A DNA stretch of 64,000 nt from Paraburkholderia adhaesiva (GTDB lineage Bacteria > Pseudomonadota > Gammaproteobacteria > Burkholderiales > Burkholderiaceae), in the NCBI RefSeq assembly GCF_021390575.1, contig NZ_JAJEJQ010000002.1, forward strand, positions 868,001 through 932,000, given 5' to 3'. A program made the translations under genes and the position numbers. Of this stretch, positions 15,701 through 22,879 are shown piece by piece. Positions within the stretch are counted from its first letter, which is position 1; each line of letters opens with the position of its first letter. The notes under the pieces were generated by a model that saw only the letters and a list, made by a program, of their open reading frames with translations, did not search any database and was not told the DNA's origin.

Positions 15701-17039
15701 GTCCCGCTCCGGCCTGCCGCGGCGGCGGCGCGCCCAGGACCTCGCGGGCGCCCCGGAGCCCGCCGAAGGCTACCGCTACGAGGACTTCTATGCGTACCTG
15801 CCCACGCACGGCTACCTGCACACGCCCACCCGCGAGATCTGGCCGGTCGCGAGCATCAACGCGAAACTGCCGCGCCGCGAGCACCTGAAACCGTCGACGT
15901 GGCTCGACCAGCACCGCCCGGTCATGCAGCTCGTATGGGTGCCGGGCGAGGCCGAGCTGGTGCGCGAGCGCGTCATGATCGTGTCGGGCTGGCAGCCGCA
16001 CGCGGGCGCCTGCGTCTACAACCTCTACGCGCCGCCGCGCGTGCCGCCCGGCCAGGCCCGGCGCGCGCAGCCGTGGCTCGACCATCTGGCGCGCCTGTAT
16101 CCCGATCACGTCGAGCAGCTCGCCGACTGGTTCGCGCACGCGGTGCAGCACCCGGGCGTGAAAATCAACCACGCGCTGATGCTCGGCGGCGCGCCCGGCA
16201 TCGGCAAGGACACGCTGCTCGAACCGGTGCGCGCGGCAGTCGGCGCGCACAACTTCGCCGACATCAACCCGCGCATCATGCAGGGGCGCTTCAACGGCTG
16301 GGTGCGCAACGTGATCGTGCGCGTCTCCGAGGTGCGCGACCTCGGAGACCTCGACCGCTATGCCTTCTACGAGCACTGCAAGCCGCTGCTGGCCGCACCG
16401 CCCGATGTGGTGCGCGTCGACGAGAAGAACCTGCGCGAGTATTACGTCGTCAATGTCTGCGGCGTGATCTTCACGACCAACCACCTGACGGACGGACTCT
16501 ACCTGCCCGCCGACGACCGCCGCCATTTCGTCGCGTGGAGCGAAGCCACTGCCGCCGACTTCGGCGACGCCTACTGGCAGGCGCTATGGGCCTGGTACGA
16601 GGACGGGGGCCTGGGCCACGTCGCTGCGTGGCTGCGCGCACGGGATCTGGCCCGCTTCGATCCGAAGGCTCCGCCGCCGCGCACGCCCGCCTTCTGGGCC
16701 ATGGTGACGGCGGGCGAGGCCCCCGAGCGCGGCGAGATGCGCGACCTGATCGAACTGCTCGGCGATCCGCCCGCGTTGACCGTCGACGATCTGGTCAGCG
16801 GTGCCATGCGCTACAACATGCGCTCGGTGGAGAGCGAACTGACCGATCGCAGCCGCCGCCGTACCATCCCGCATCACATGGAGCGCGCAGGTTACAGCCT
16901 GGTGCGCAATCCCGATGCGGATGACGGCCTGTTCAAGGTGGCCGGGCGACGTGTCGCTGTCTATGCGCAACACCACCTGAGCTTCCCCAACCAGCTACGC
17001 GCTGCGCGTGAACGCGTGCGGACCGGCAGCCTGCCCTGA
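15693..17039 (+). CDS. replicative helicase, DUF5906/SF3-type
   Basis: 448 residues. Walker A GGAPGIGKDT (about 165-174) and the downstream pattern VVNVCGVIFTTNHLTDGL (about 251-268) and DDRRHF match the P-loop ATPase of the DUF5906 family, found in phage and plasmid primase-helicases of the D5/SF3 type. It would unwind DNA at the origin, probably with the zinc-ribbon protein encoded just upstream (8-base overlap; GGAG before the ATG). The origin-like region directly follows the gene, the usual arrangement for this replication type. Confidence 0.88.
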   Translation: MAESRSGLPRRRRAQDLAGAPEPAEGYRYEDFYAYLPTHGYLHTPTREIWPVASINAKLPRREHLKPSTWLDQHRPVMQLVWVPGEAELVRERVMIVSGWQPHAGACVYNLYAPPRVPPGQARRAQPWLDHLARLYPDHVEQLADWFAHAVQHPGVKINHALMLGGAPGIGKDTLLEPVRAAVGAHNFADINPRIMQGRFNGWVRNVIVRVSEVRDLGDLDRYAFYEHCKPLLAAPPDVVRVDEKNLREYYVVNVCGVIFTTNHLTDGLYLPADDRRHFVAWSEATAADFGDAYWQALWAWYEDGGLGHVAAWLRARDLARFDPKAPPPRTPAFWAMVTAGEAPERGEMRDLIELLGDPPALTVDDLVSGAMRYNMRSVESELTDRSRRRTIPHHMERAGYSLVRNPDADDGLFKVAGRRVAVYAQHHLSFPNQLRAARERVRTGSLP

Positions 17040-17049
17040 TCCCTGCGCC

Positions 17050-17090
17050 GGTCAGTAGAATCAGTGAAGTCAGTGGTTTCCTATTTCCAG
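17050..17090 (+). repeat. left arm of 41-bp inverted repeat with TCAGT iterons
   Basis: Three TCAGT words spaced nine bases apart, then GG and the end TATTTCCAG. Pairs with 17241-17281 at 38 of 41 positions when that is reversed and complemented. Confidence 0.95.
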
Positions 17091-17240
17091 TAAACGCACT
17101 TTTGCGTTGTTCCTTTAAAATCAATCGCTTGAGATCATTTTTAGCTCCTTTTCAGCGTCATTTTTGCCCTGTTTATTGTTCATACCTACGCGCGCGCCTT
17201 TCGCGAAAAATTAATCAGGACTACGTTGCAAAATGAAATA
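17091..17240. other. AT-rich core between the inverted repeats
   Basis: 150 bp with several runs of four to five A or T (CCTTTAAAATC, CATTTTTAG, GAAAAATTAATC), sharply AT-rich against the surrounding roughly 65% GC. Candidate DNA-unwinding element of the phage origin. Confidence 0.7.
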
Positions 17241-17281
17241 CTGGAAATAGAAGACCACTGACTTCACTGACTCTACTGACC
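17241..17281 (-). repeat. right arm of 41-bp inverted repeat with TCAGT iterons
   Basis: Inverted copy of 17050-17090 with three mismatches; the iterons read ACTGA on the plus strand. Confidence 0.95.
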
Positions 17282-17409
17282 AGCCGAACCCCACCCCGCG
17301 AACGTCCGATCGGGCGCGAAACGCCGCGCGACAGGGCCTGGCGGGGGGCGGGCGACAAAAAGTGTGCGAACGCAATAGCGTGTCGCGGGAGAGCGACAGT
17401 GAGTATCTC

Positions 17410-17418
17410 TGTGGATAA
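17410..17418 (-). promoter_or_regulatory. DnaA box
   Basis: TGTGGATAA, the exact complement of the consensus TTATCCACA. Confidence 0.65.
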
Positions 17419-17521
17419 CCGGGGATATTTTCGACGTGGCGGTGGTGCGTGAAAGTTGGGCGGCGGGGCGGTGGGCGTGTGTGGGGCCACGGTGGCGGGT
17501 GTGCGGGGGTGATGAAATTAG

Positions 17522-17530
17522 TTATCCACA
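17522..17530 (+). promoter_or_regulatory. DnaA box
   Basis: TTATCCACA, a perfect consensus box, 112 bp from the oppositely directed one. Confidence 0.65.
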
Positions 17531-17619
17531 CTGGTTTTTGCTGCTAACGGGTTTTATGTCTCATTCGAGGCGCGAAAGTGTGCGTGTCACGCCTCTATTG
17601 GTCGGATCTGAAACCGGCA

Positions 17620-17631
17620 GAAAATGTCGGT
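17620..17631 (-). promoter_or_regulatory. distal operator-like half site
   Basis: GAAAATGTCGGT, the exact reverse complement of 17749-17760 in the promoter spacer. TTGAC follows it at 17636. Confidence 0.5.
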
Positions 17632-17742
17632 CGGGTTGACTTTATTGCACTGGAGAGGGCCGCACGGGGGGCATGCGGGAGTGCAGTGGCGGTGAAAGGA
17701 CACGCGAGGGAGCACATTTTCACCCACTTGGGATCCCGGAAC

Positions 17743-17770
17743 TTGACAACCGACATTTTCGGTCTATTCT
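17743..17770 (+). promoter_or_regulatory. strong sigma70 promoter with operator-like spacer
   Basis: Perfect -35 TTGACA (17743-17748), 16-base spacer and -10 TATTCT (17765-17770). The spacer contains ACCGACATTTTC (17749-17760), inverted 118 bp upstream, so a repressor bound at both could loop the DNA. Transcription would start near 17777, ahead of the hairpin at 17808 and the gene at 17862. Confidence 0.7.
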
Positions 17771-17807
17771 GGGCCATTGAACGGTATGTGCCGTAATGTA
17801 TCCAGCG

Positions 17808-17832
17808 ACCCGCCCACGAGGCGGGTTTCTTG
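17808..17832 (+). terminator. intrinsic terminator or attenuator hairpin
   Basis: ACCCGCC (17808-17814), loop CACGA and GGCGGGT (17820-17826), followed by TTCTTGTTT. It lies about 30 bases after the expected transcript start of the promoter at 17743 and before the next start codon. Confidence 0.6.
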
Positions 17833-17861
17833 TTTCAGGCACATCCTGTTCGCGTTTTGCC

Positions 17862-18452
17862 ATGAAGCACTCCTACACCAGCACCGCCGAGGCCCTGCGC
17901 GATGCGTTGCGCCACACGATCGAGGCGGGCAGCGTGTCGTCACTCGCGCCGCTGCACCAGACGGCGGGCGCGGGCGTGACGCTGGAGGGCACGGACGCGA
18001 GCGTGCAGGCCGCCCGCATCCGTCGCCAGCTCGAACGCCTGCCGCTCGCCCAGCAGGCAATCCTCGTCGTCTCGTATGCGCCGCGCTGGCTGCGTTGCAA
18101 CTGCCGCCGCCCATGCTGCGCGGGCCACTATCCGAATCCCGAGTGGGCCAACGCGCTCAACTTCGTGGTGGCCACGACCGCCGCGCTGTTCATCAGCCAT
18201 GTGCCGAATGTGCGGCTGCGCGAGGCGCTGGTCGCCAACCTGCTCACCCATACCGCCGAGACGCAGGTCGCGCTCGCACAGCGCTGCGGCGCACACCGCA
18301 CGACGGTGGCCGAGCATAGCAGCGTGCTGTCGACGGCGCTGATCGGTACGCGCACCACGGGTGGTGCGTTCGATGCCGCGTTCGCGCGCATCGACGAGCG
18401 CCTCCACGAAGCCGGCATCGTCGTGAGCGATACCGAAACGCAGCCGGCGTGA
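17862..18452 (+). CDS. Cys-rich phage regulator candidate
   Basis: 196 residues. The middle has a dense cysteine cluster (LRCNCRRPCCAGHY, about 74-87), which could bind zinc, and the C-terminal part has a helix-turn-helix-like segment (QVALAQRCGAHRTTVAEHSS). The start at 17862 follows the strong promoter and hairpin. Zinc-containing phage regulators such as Q-type antiterminators are this size and lie in this position, just before the late region, but no direct match is recognised. The ribosome-binding site is weak, so translation may be controlled. Confidence 0.55.
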   Translation: MKHSYTSTAEALRDALRHTIEAGSVSSLAPLHQTAGAGVTLEGTDASVQAARIRRQLERLPLAQQAILVVSYAPRWLRCNCRRPCCAGHYPNPEWANALNFVVATTAALFISHVPNVRLREALVANLLTHTAETQVALAQRCGAHRTTVAEHSSVLSTALIGTRTTGGAFDAAFARIDERLHEAGIVVSDTETQPA

Positions 18453-18470
18453 AACCCGTCAGGAGTCGAC

Positions 18471-18776
18471 ATGGAGCCGAACGCACGACCGGTGGCAGTA
18501 CGCCGTCACCTCACCGGCGACCGTAACCAGTGCCCGAGCTGTGGCGAATTCTTCAATTCGACAGCGGCTTTTGATGCGCATCGCACCGGCCCATTCGGTG
18601 GCGCGCATGGCGAGCCTTCGCGGCGTCGCTGCCTGACGGTGGTCGAGATGCGCGCGAAGGGGATGGCACTCAATCGTGCAGGCTTCTGGGTGAAACATCC
18701 GTTGCCCGACGCAGGCATCGCGGCACGTGTTCATTCGCGGCCAAACGCGCCTGCTGCGTTGCCGAGTGACGCATAG
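18471..18776 (+). CDS. FDXHR-type zinc-finger protein
   Basis: 101 residues. RNQCPSCGEFFNSTAAFDAHRTG (two cysteines, FDAH, Arg) followed by RRCLTVVEMRAKGM forms the zinc-binding unit of a small protein family common in phages and plasmids, where a fourth ligand is the later Cys. AGGAG five bases upstream gives a strong start. Function unknown; likely nucleic-acid binding. Confidence 0.72.
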   Translation: MEPNARPVAVRRHLTGDRNQCPSCGEFFNSTAAFDAHRTGPFGGAHGEPSRRRCLTVVEMRAKGMALNRAGFWVKHPLPDAGIAARVHSRPNAPAALPSDA

Positions 18777-18870
18777 AAGCCGCTCGTCGATCCGGCAGGT
18801 ATCCAACATGGTATGTGGCCCGGCGACGGCTGTTTTGCCGCTATAGAAAGCCCGGCAAGGCATCACGCCT

Positions 18871-20115
18871 ATGCAGATCGTCGAACGCGCGGTCACGGAC
18901 CTCGTGCCGTATGCGCGCAACGCTCGCACGCATTCGCCGGCCCAGGTCGCGCTGCTGGTGGCGAGCCTCACCGAGTTCGGCTTCACCAACCCGGTGCTGA
19001 TCGACGACCAGGACCGCGTGATCGCGGGCCACGGGCGGCTGCTCGCCGCGCGCGCCCTGGGGCTGGCCGAGGTGCCGTGCGTGGTGCTCTCGCACCTGAC
19101 CGACGTACAGCGGCGCGCGTATATCCTCGCCGACAACCAGCTCGCCGAACGCGCAGGCTGGGACCGCGAACTGCTGGCGCTCGAGCTGGGCGCGTTGCGC
19201 GACGACGGCTTCGATCTGGCGCTCACCGGCTTCGAGGCGAGCGAGCTGGAGCGGCTCATCGGCTCGGAGGGACAGCCGGGACTGACCGGCGAGGACGACG
19301 CCCCGGCTTACCCGGGACCCGCCGATGCGCCGGTGTCGCAGCGTGGCGACGTGTGGCGGTGTGGACCGCACCGCGTGATGTGCGGCGACGCGCTCGACGC
19401 GGGCGACATGGCGCGGCTGATGCTGGACAGTGCGGCCTCGCTGGTGCTCACCGACCCGCCGTACAACGTCGACTACGAGGGCAAGACCCGCCAGCGGCTG
19501 AAGATCGTCAACGACGCGATGGCGGCGGCGGCCTTCTTCGCCTTCCTGCGCGATGCGTTCGCGCAGATGCTCGGGCATGCGGTACCGGGCGCTGCCGTCT
19601 ATGTGTTTCACGCCGACACCGAAGGGCTGAACTTCCGGCGCGCGTTCACGGAGGCGGGCTGGCGCCTGGCGCAGTGCGGCGTGTGGGTGAAGCCCGGCTT
19701 CGTGCTGGGGCGGCAGGACTACCACTGGCGGCATGAACCCGTGCTCTATGGCTGGCGTCCGGGCGCGCCGCACCGCTGGTACGGCGACCGCAGCCAGTCG
19801 ACCGTGTGGACCTTCGAGCGGCCCGTGCGCAGCGCCGAGCATCCGACCATGAAGCCGGTGGCGCTGCTCTCGTACCTCACGATGAACAGCAGCCAGGCGG
19901 GCGACGTGGTGCTCGACCCGTTCGGCGGCTCCGGCTCGACGCTCATTGCCTGCGTGCAGACCGGGCGCGTCGCGCGCCTGATGGAGATCGACGCGCGCTA
20001 CTGCGACGTGAGCGTGCGGCGGTGGGAGGCGTTCACGGGCGAACTCGCCGTCCGTGAGGCGGACGGCGCGCTGTTCGACGGGGCGGCTACCGCGTCAGCC
20101 CGGTCTCCTGCCTGA
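18871..20115 (+). CDS. ParB-like N-terminal domain plus DNA methyltransferase
   Basis: 414 residues. N-terminal ParB/sulfiredoxin domain (about 1-100; NARTHSPAQV, GFTNPVLID, AGHGRLLAAR), then a methyltransferase with TDPPYNVDY (194-202) and DPFGGSGSTLIA (349-360), the beta-group order of N6-adenine or N4-cytosine enzymes. ParB-methyltransferase fusions of this kind are widespread in phages and act as orphan methyltransferases. It is the second such fusion in this prophage and shares no close sequence with the first beyond motifs. The gene runs 29 bp into the end of the convergent gene at 20087. Confidence 0.92.
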   Translation: MQIVERAVTDLVPYARNARTHSPAQVALLVASLTEFGFTNPVLIDDQDRVIAGHGRLLAARALGLAEVPCVVLSHLTDVQRRAYILADNQLAERAGWDRELLALELGALRDDGFDLALTGFEASELERLIGSEGQPGLTGEDDAPAYPGPADAPVSQRGDVWRCGPHRVMCGDALDAGDMARLMLDSAASLVLTDPPYNVDYEGKTRQRLKIVNDAMAAAAFFAFLRDAFAQMLGHAVPGAAVYVFHADTEGLNFRRAFTEAGWRLAQCGVWVKPGFVLGRQDYHWRHEPVLYGWRPGAPHRWYGDRSQSTVWTFERPVRSAEHPTMKPVALLSYLTMNSSQAGDVVLDPFGGSGSTLIACVQTGRVARLMEIDARYCDVSVRRWEAFTGELAVREADGALFDGAATASARSPA

Positions 20116-20533
20116 CGCCGAGCAGATCGTCCAGCTGCGCGAGGATCGTCTCGCAGTCCTGGGCGCGGTGTGCCTCCCGCGCCTCGGCGATGAGGTCCCG
20201 CCACCGCCGTTTCGCGATACACGAGCGGCCGCGGTGCATCTTGAACAGCCGGATGATGAACTCGTTCTGCGTGTGGTACTGCCTCGCGACGCGCAGGGCT
20301 TCGGCAATCAGACGCAGTTCGCGATGCAGGCGCCCGATGTGTCTGCCCGCCTCGTCGTGTCCAGGTGTGCCGGGCACGCTCGCGTCCTGCAGCGCCCGGG
20401 CGCTGGCCAGCGCGAGCCGCAGCGTGGCGCGCTGCCACATGATCGCGAGCGTCTCGCGCTCGATGACCAGATCCGGGCGACGGTGCGCAGCGAGTTTCGC
20501 GTGCCCGGGCGTGATGACCGGGCCGCCGCTCAT
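20087..20533 (-). CDS. hypothetical phage protein
   Basis: 148 residues, all-helical and basic (RLHRELRLIAEALRVARQY, about 69-87). ATGA overlap with the stop of the upstream DUF3489 gene (20530-20533) makes it the second gene of that unit, read leftward from promoter repeat A. Unrecognised. It overlaps the end of the convergent methyltransferase gene. Confidence 0.62.
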   Translation of the reverse strand: MSGGPVITPGHAKLAAHRRPDLVIERETLAIMWQRATLRLALASARALQDASVPGTPGHDEAGRHIGRLHRELRLIAEALRVARQYHTQNEFIIRLFKMHRGRSCIAKRRWRDLIAEAREAHRAQDCETILAQLDDLLGVRQETGLTR

Positions 20534-21108
20534 GCGGCCACCCGGTAGGTGCGCGTGCCGTCGACGCGGGTGCTGGCCACCGTGAGGCCGAGCTTCTTCT
20601 TCGCGGTGCCGCTGATGAAGCCGCGCACCGTGTGGGCCTGCCAGCCGGTCTCGGCCATGATCGCCTCCAGCGTTGCGCCTTCGGGTGCCTTGAGCATCGC
20701 GATCACGCGCGCCTGGGCGCTGTGCTCGCGCGGGGTGTGGACCTTCGGCGCGGCAGCGACTGCCGGGGTGGCCGGAGCCTGCGGCGTGGCACCAGTCTTC
20801 GTCGCGGCGGGTGCGGCCTCGCCGGTGCCGGGCGTGAAGGTGGCGAAGAAGGCGGCGACGCCGGACCCGGTTTTCGCGGCGCGCGGCGCGCGTTTCGTTG
20901 CCGGCGGGGTGGCCTTGCTGGCGGTCTTCTTCGCTGGAGCCTTTACCGCGACCTTCGCGGTGGTGCGCTTCGCGGGGGCCTTCGCGGCAGCCCGCGTGAT
21001 GGCCCTGGCGGCGGGCTTCGCGGCGGTCTTGACGCCTGCCTTCACGGGGGCCTGGGTGGTGGCCTTGCGGGTGGTCTTCTTCGCTGCGGGGGTGGTCCTG
21101 GTGGCCAT
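20530..21108 (-). CDS. DUF3489 protein with histone H1-like tail
   Basis: 192 residues. The first 100 are a lysine/alanine/proline-rich, low-complexity tail with PAKK and PAKRT words, like histone H1 or bacterial HctB-type tails that bind DNA without specificity. The last 75 form the DUF3489 domain (QARVIAMLKAPEGATLEAIM, then ETGWQAHTVRGFISG), a winged-helix-like fold. The start at 21108 has AAGGAG close upstream. Together this suggests a DNA-compacting or transcription-silencing protein. First gene after promoter repeat A. Confidence 0.8.
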   Translation of the reverse strand: MATRTTPAAKKTTRKATTQAPVKAGVKTAAKPAARAITRAAAKAPAKRTTAKVAVKAPAKKTASKATPPATKRAPRAAKTGSGVAAFFATFTPGTGEAAPAATKTGATPQAPATPAVAAAPKVHTPREHSAQARVIAMLKAPEGATLEAIMAETGWQAHTVRGFISGTAKKKLGLTVASTRVDGTRTYRVAA

Positions 21109-21168
21109 GGTTGCTGCTCCTTTTCTTCGGGGGTGAGTGGGGCCGCTGGCGGTGCGCCGCGGCGAGTG

Positions 21169-21204
21169 CATTAACGCGTAGTCCTGCGAATCAATCGGTT
21201 CGTT
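21169..21204 (-). promoter_or_regulatory. promoter repeat copy A
   Basis: CATTAACGC (21169-21177), exactly 15 bases, then AATCGGTT (21193-21200) on the plus strand; the minus-strand reading gives a -35-like box, 17 bases and GTTAAT. The upstream ATGATCGTG box is not found in this copy. It lies 60 bases before the start at 21108. Confidence 0.6.
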
Positions 21205-21232
21205 CTTTCAGGGTGCGACCGCGCCGCGCGCC

Positions 21233-21595
21233 TTATTCGTTGTCAGCGACGCTGTCGCAGTGGATCACGAACCCGGTGAGGTAAGGCAGGCCGCGCGGGA
21301 TACCGTACTGGCGCTGCGTGCGCGCGCCGATGCGCCAGCCCATCCATTTCTGCGTGGCGGCGTCGATCGCGGCGGCCAGGGCGAGGCCTGCGTGCAGGCC
21401 GTTGTGTACCTCGTCGGCGAAGTGGCGGCCGGGCGTCGCGTCGAGAAAGGCGCGCACCGCGTCGGGACTTTCGCCCGTGGCCTGTGCGACCGCAGCCATC
21501 GCGAGCGGCCAGGCACTGGCCGCGTGTTCGTTCATGGTGCCGAAGAAGCCCCAGGCTTCGTTGCGGGTCGGGAGGATTCTGGCGCTGGCGTTCAT
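21233..21595 (-). CDS. paralogous small phage protein, full-length member
   Basis: 120 residues. Start at 21595 (NASARILPTRNEAWGFFG). Core: FFGTMNEHAASAWPLAMAAV (about 16-35), GESPDAVRAFLDATPGRHFA (about 40-59), then a C-terminal part MGWRIGARTQRQYGIPRGLP. This family is common on plasmids and in prophages, with no known function. Three shorter relatives follow at 21802, 22047 and 22880. Expressed from promoter repeat B. Confidence 0.75.
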   Translation of the reverse strand: MNASARILPTRNEAWGFFGTMNEHAASAWPLAMAAVAQATGESPDAVRAFLDATPGRHFADEVHNGLHAGLALAAAIDAATQKWMGWRIGARTQRQYGIPRGLPYLTGFVIHCDSVADNE

Positions 21596-21655
21596 GTTCG
21601 TGGGTCCTGTTGCCGGGTCCTGCTGGTGAGTCGCTGCGGTGTGCTGCGGTGAACC

Positions 21656-21737
21656 CATTAACGCTCTGTTCTCTGGATTAATCGAGTCGATTCGGGCGGT
21701 CTTTCCGGCGTGCTCGCACGGGCATGATCGTGAGCAG
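21656..21737 (-). promoter_or_regulatory. promoter repeat copy B
   Basis: CATTAACGC (21656-21664), 15 bases, AATCGAGTCGAT (21680-21691), 32 bases, ATGATCGTGAGCAG (21724-21737). Located 60 bases upstream of the start at 21595. Confidence 0.75.
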
Positions 21738-21801
21738 ATCACGGGTGGCGGCAGCAAGCACACCGGCGGGGAGCCGGTGCGGGCGGGTGGGGCCGGGCGT
21801 A

Positions 21802-22050
21802 TCAGCCTCGCGCCATGAGGTCGATGGCCTCATCGAGGGGCCTGCCGCTGGACATGGCGAGCAGCACGCGCTGCGCGAAGACTTCGCCGATCACCGACTC
21901 GAGCACCTCGCGCGAGGCTTCGAAACTGATGCGCGCGCGCCTGGAGACGGTGCGGATCGCGAGCGGCCAGGCCTCGGCGGCGTGCCCGCCCATGGCGGCG
22001 TAGAAGCCGCAGGCGGGGTTGCGCGGGGCGGGGAGCGTGGGGGTGTTCAT
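21802..22050 (-). CDS. paralogous small phage protein
   Basis: 82 residues. Start at 22050 overlaps the stop of the preceding gene (ATGA). The N-terminal half (NPACGFYAAMGGHAAEAWPL then AIRTV) aligns with the 120-residue relative; the second half is divergent, with an acidic, leucine-rich helix (SFEASREVLESVIGEVFAQR). It lacks the C-terminal GIPRGLP part. Second gene of the transcript from repeat C. Function unknown. Confidence 0.72.
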   Translation of the reverse strand: MNTPTLPAPRNPACGFYAAMGGHAAEAWPLAIRTVSRRARISFEASREVLESVIGEVFAQRVLLAMSSGRPLDEAIDLMARG

Positions 22051-22415
22051 GCGACGCCCCAGGCTTCGAGGATCACCCCGGCGAGGGGCCGGTACTGCGT
22101 GGTGGGGTGGCGCTGCCAGCGCCACGCCGCGTTGCCGACCGCGTCGTACACCGGCTGGCCGAGTTCGATGTAATCGAGCACGTCGTTAGCGAAGGGCTGG
22201 CCGTGCTCGCCGTCGAGAAACGCGCGCACCGCCTCGGGCGACTCGCCGGTGACCGCACTGAGGGTGCGCAGCGCCAGCGCCCAGGCTTCGTTCGTATCGC
22301 GCTCGACGCCGCCGAAATTTGTCTGTGCGCCGTACATCGCGGCGTAGTAGCCGCACAGCGTGCCGTAGTAGCCGCGACCGGCGTTGTGCGTGGTGGGCAG
22401 CGTGCTGGTGTTCAT
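22047..22415 (-). CDS. paralogous small phage protein
   Basis: 122 residues. The ATG at 22415 opens MNTSTLPTTHNAGRGYYG, then a 20-residue insertion and the shared core NEAWALALRTLSAVTGESPE / AVRAFLDGEHGQPFANDVL. It has its own C-terminal part (QYRPLAGVILEAWGVA). The gene is downstream of promoter repeat C and translationally coupled to 21802-22050. It belongs to the same four-member family; function unknown. Confidence 0.75.
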   Translation of the reverse strand: MNTSTLPTTHNAGRGYYGTLCGYYAAMYGAQTNFGGVERDTNEAWALALRTLSAVTGESPEAVRAFLDGEHGQPFANDVLDYIELGQPVYDAVGNAAWRWQRHPTTQYRPLAGVILEAWGVA

Positions 22416-22466
22416 GATCAGGTTTCCTTCGTTGGGTTAGCCGCTCGGGGTGTGTTGCGGTGAACC

Positions 22467-22538
22467 CATTAACGCTCTGGTTTCCTGAGCAATCCAGTCA
22501 ATCCTGCAACCCGGTGCGCGATGAAATGATCGTGAGCA
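22467..22538 (-). promoter_or_regulatory. promoter repeat copy C
   Basis: CATTAACGC (22467-22475), 15 bases, AATCCAGTCAAT (22491-22502), 23 bases, ATGATCGTGAGCA (22526-22538). Fifty-one bases upstream of the start at 22415. Confidence 0.75.
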
Positions 22539-22556
22539 TGGGGAGTGCGGGCGGGT

Positions 22557-22763
22557 TTATTCGGGCTTGCGGTTCGACAGGCCCTGCAGGTACCCGCCGC
22601 GCGTGGCCCAGGCGTAGCCTGCGCGCGTATGGACGATGCGCTCGCTGTGCTTCAGTCCATAGCTGAAGCACAGCACCTCGTCGACCTCGCGGCCCTGCGC
22701 GTCGTAGAGCACATCGCCTTCGCGCAGTTCGCGGTGGTGGACCTGGTGCAGGGGCATGGTCAT
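22557..22763 (-). CDS. small phage protein, member of the repeat-promoter set
   Basis: 68 residues (MTMPLHQVHHRELREGDV...). The start at 22763 follows GGAAA; an ATG at 22781 is less well placed. Not a member of the four-paralogue family. It contains REGDVLYDAQGREVDEVLCF, a compact strand-turn pattern as in small SH3-like folds. Transcribed alone behind repeat D. Function unknown. Confidence 0.68.
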   Translation of the reverse strand: MTMPLHQVHHRELREGDVLYDAQGREVDEVLCFSYGLKHSERIVHTRAGYAWATRGGYLQGLSNRKPE

Positions 22764-22792
22764 GATGTGTTTCCGCTGCATTGCGATGGGAC

Positions 22793-22865
22793 CATTAACG
22801 CTCTGTTCTGTCGATCAATCGAGTCAATTCTGCGTCCTGGCAGGCGATTGCATGATCGTGAGCAG
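22793..22865 (-). promoter_or_regulatory. promoter repeat copy D
   Basis: CATTAACGC (22793-22801), 15 bases, AATCGAGTCAAT (22817-22828), 23 bases, ATGATCGTGAGCAG (22852-22865). Twenty-nine bases upstream of the start at 22763. Confidence 0.75.
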
Positions 22866-22879
22866 GGTGTGCGTGGGGC

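Larger units (their letters stand above)
17040..17861. other. gene-free region: probable replication origin and downstream control region
   Basis: 820 bp with no credible gene. From left to right: a 41-bp inverted repeat pair (17050-17090 and 17241-17281) around an AT-rich core, two perfect DnaA boxes in opposite directions (17410-17418 and 17522-17530), an operator-like pair of 12-bp inverted words (17620-17631 and 17749-17760), a strong promoter (17743-17770) and a hairpin (17808-17832). Position just after the helicase gene supports an origin. Confidence 0.7.
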
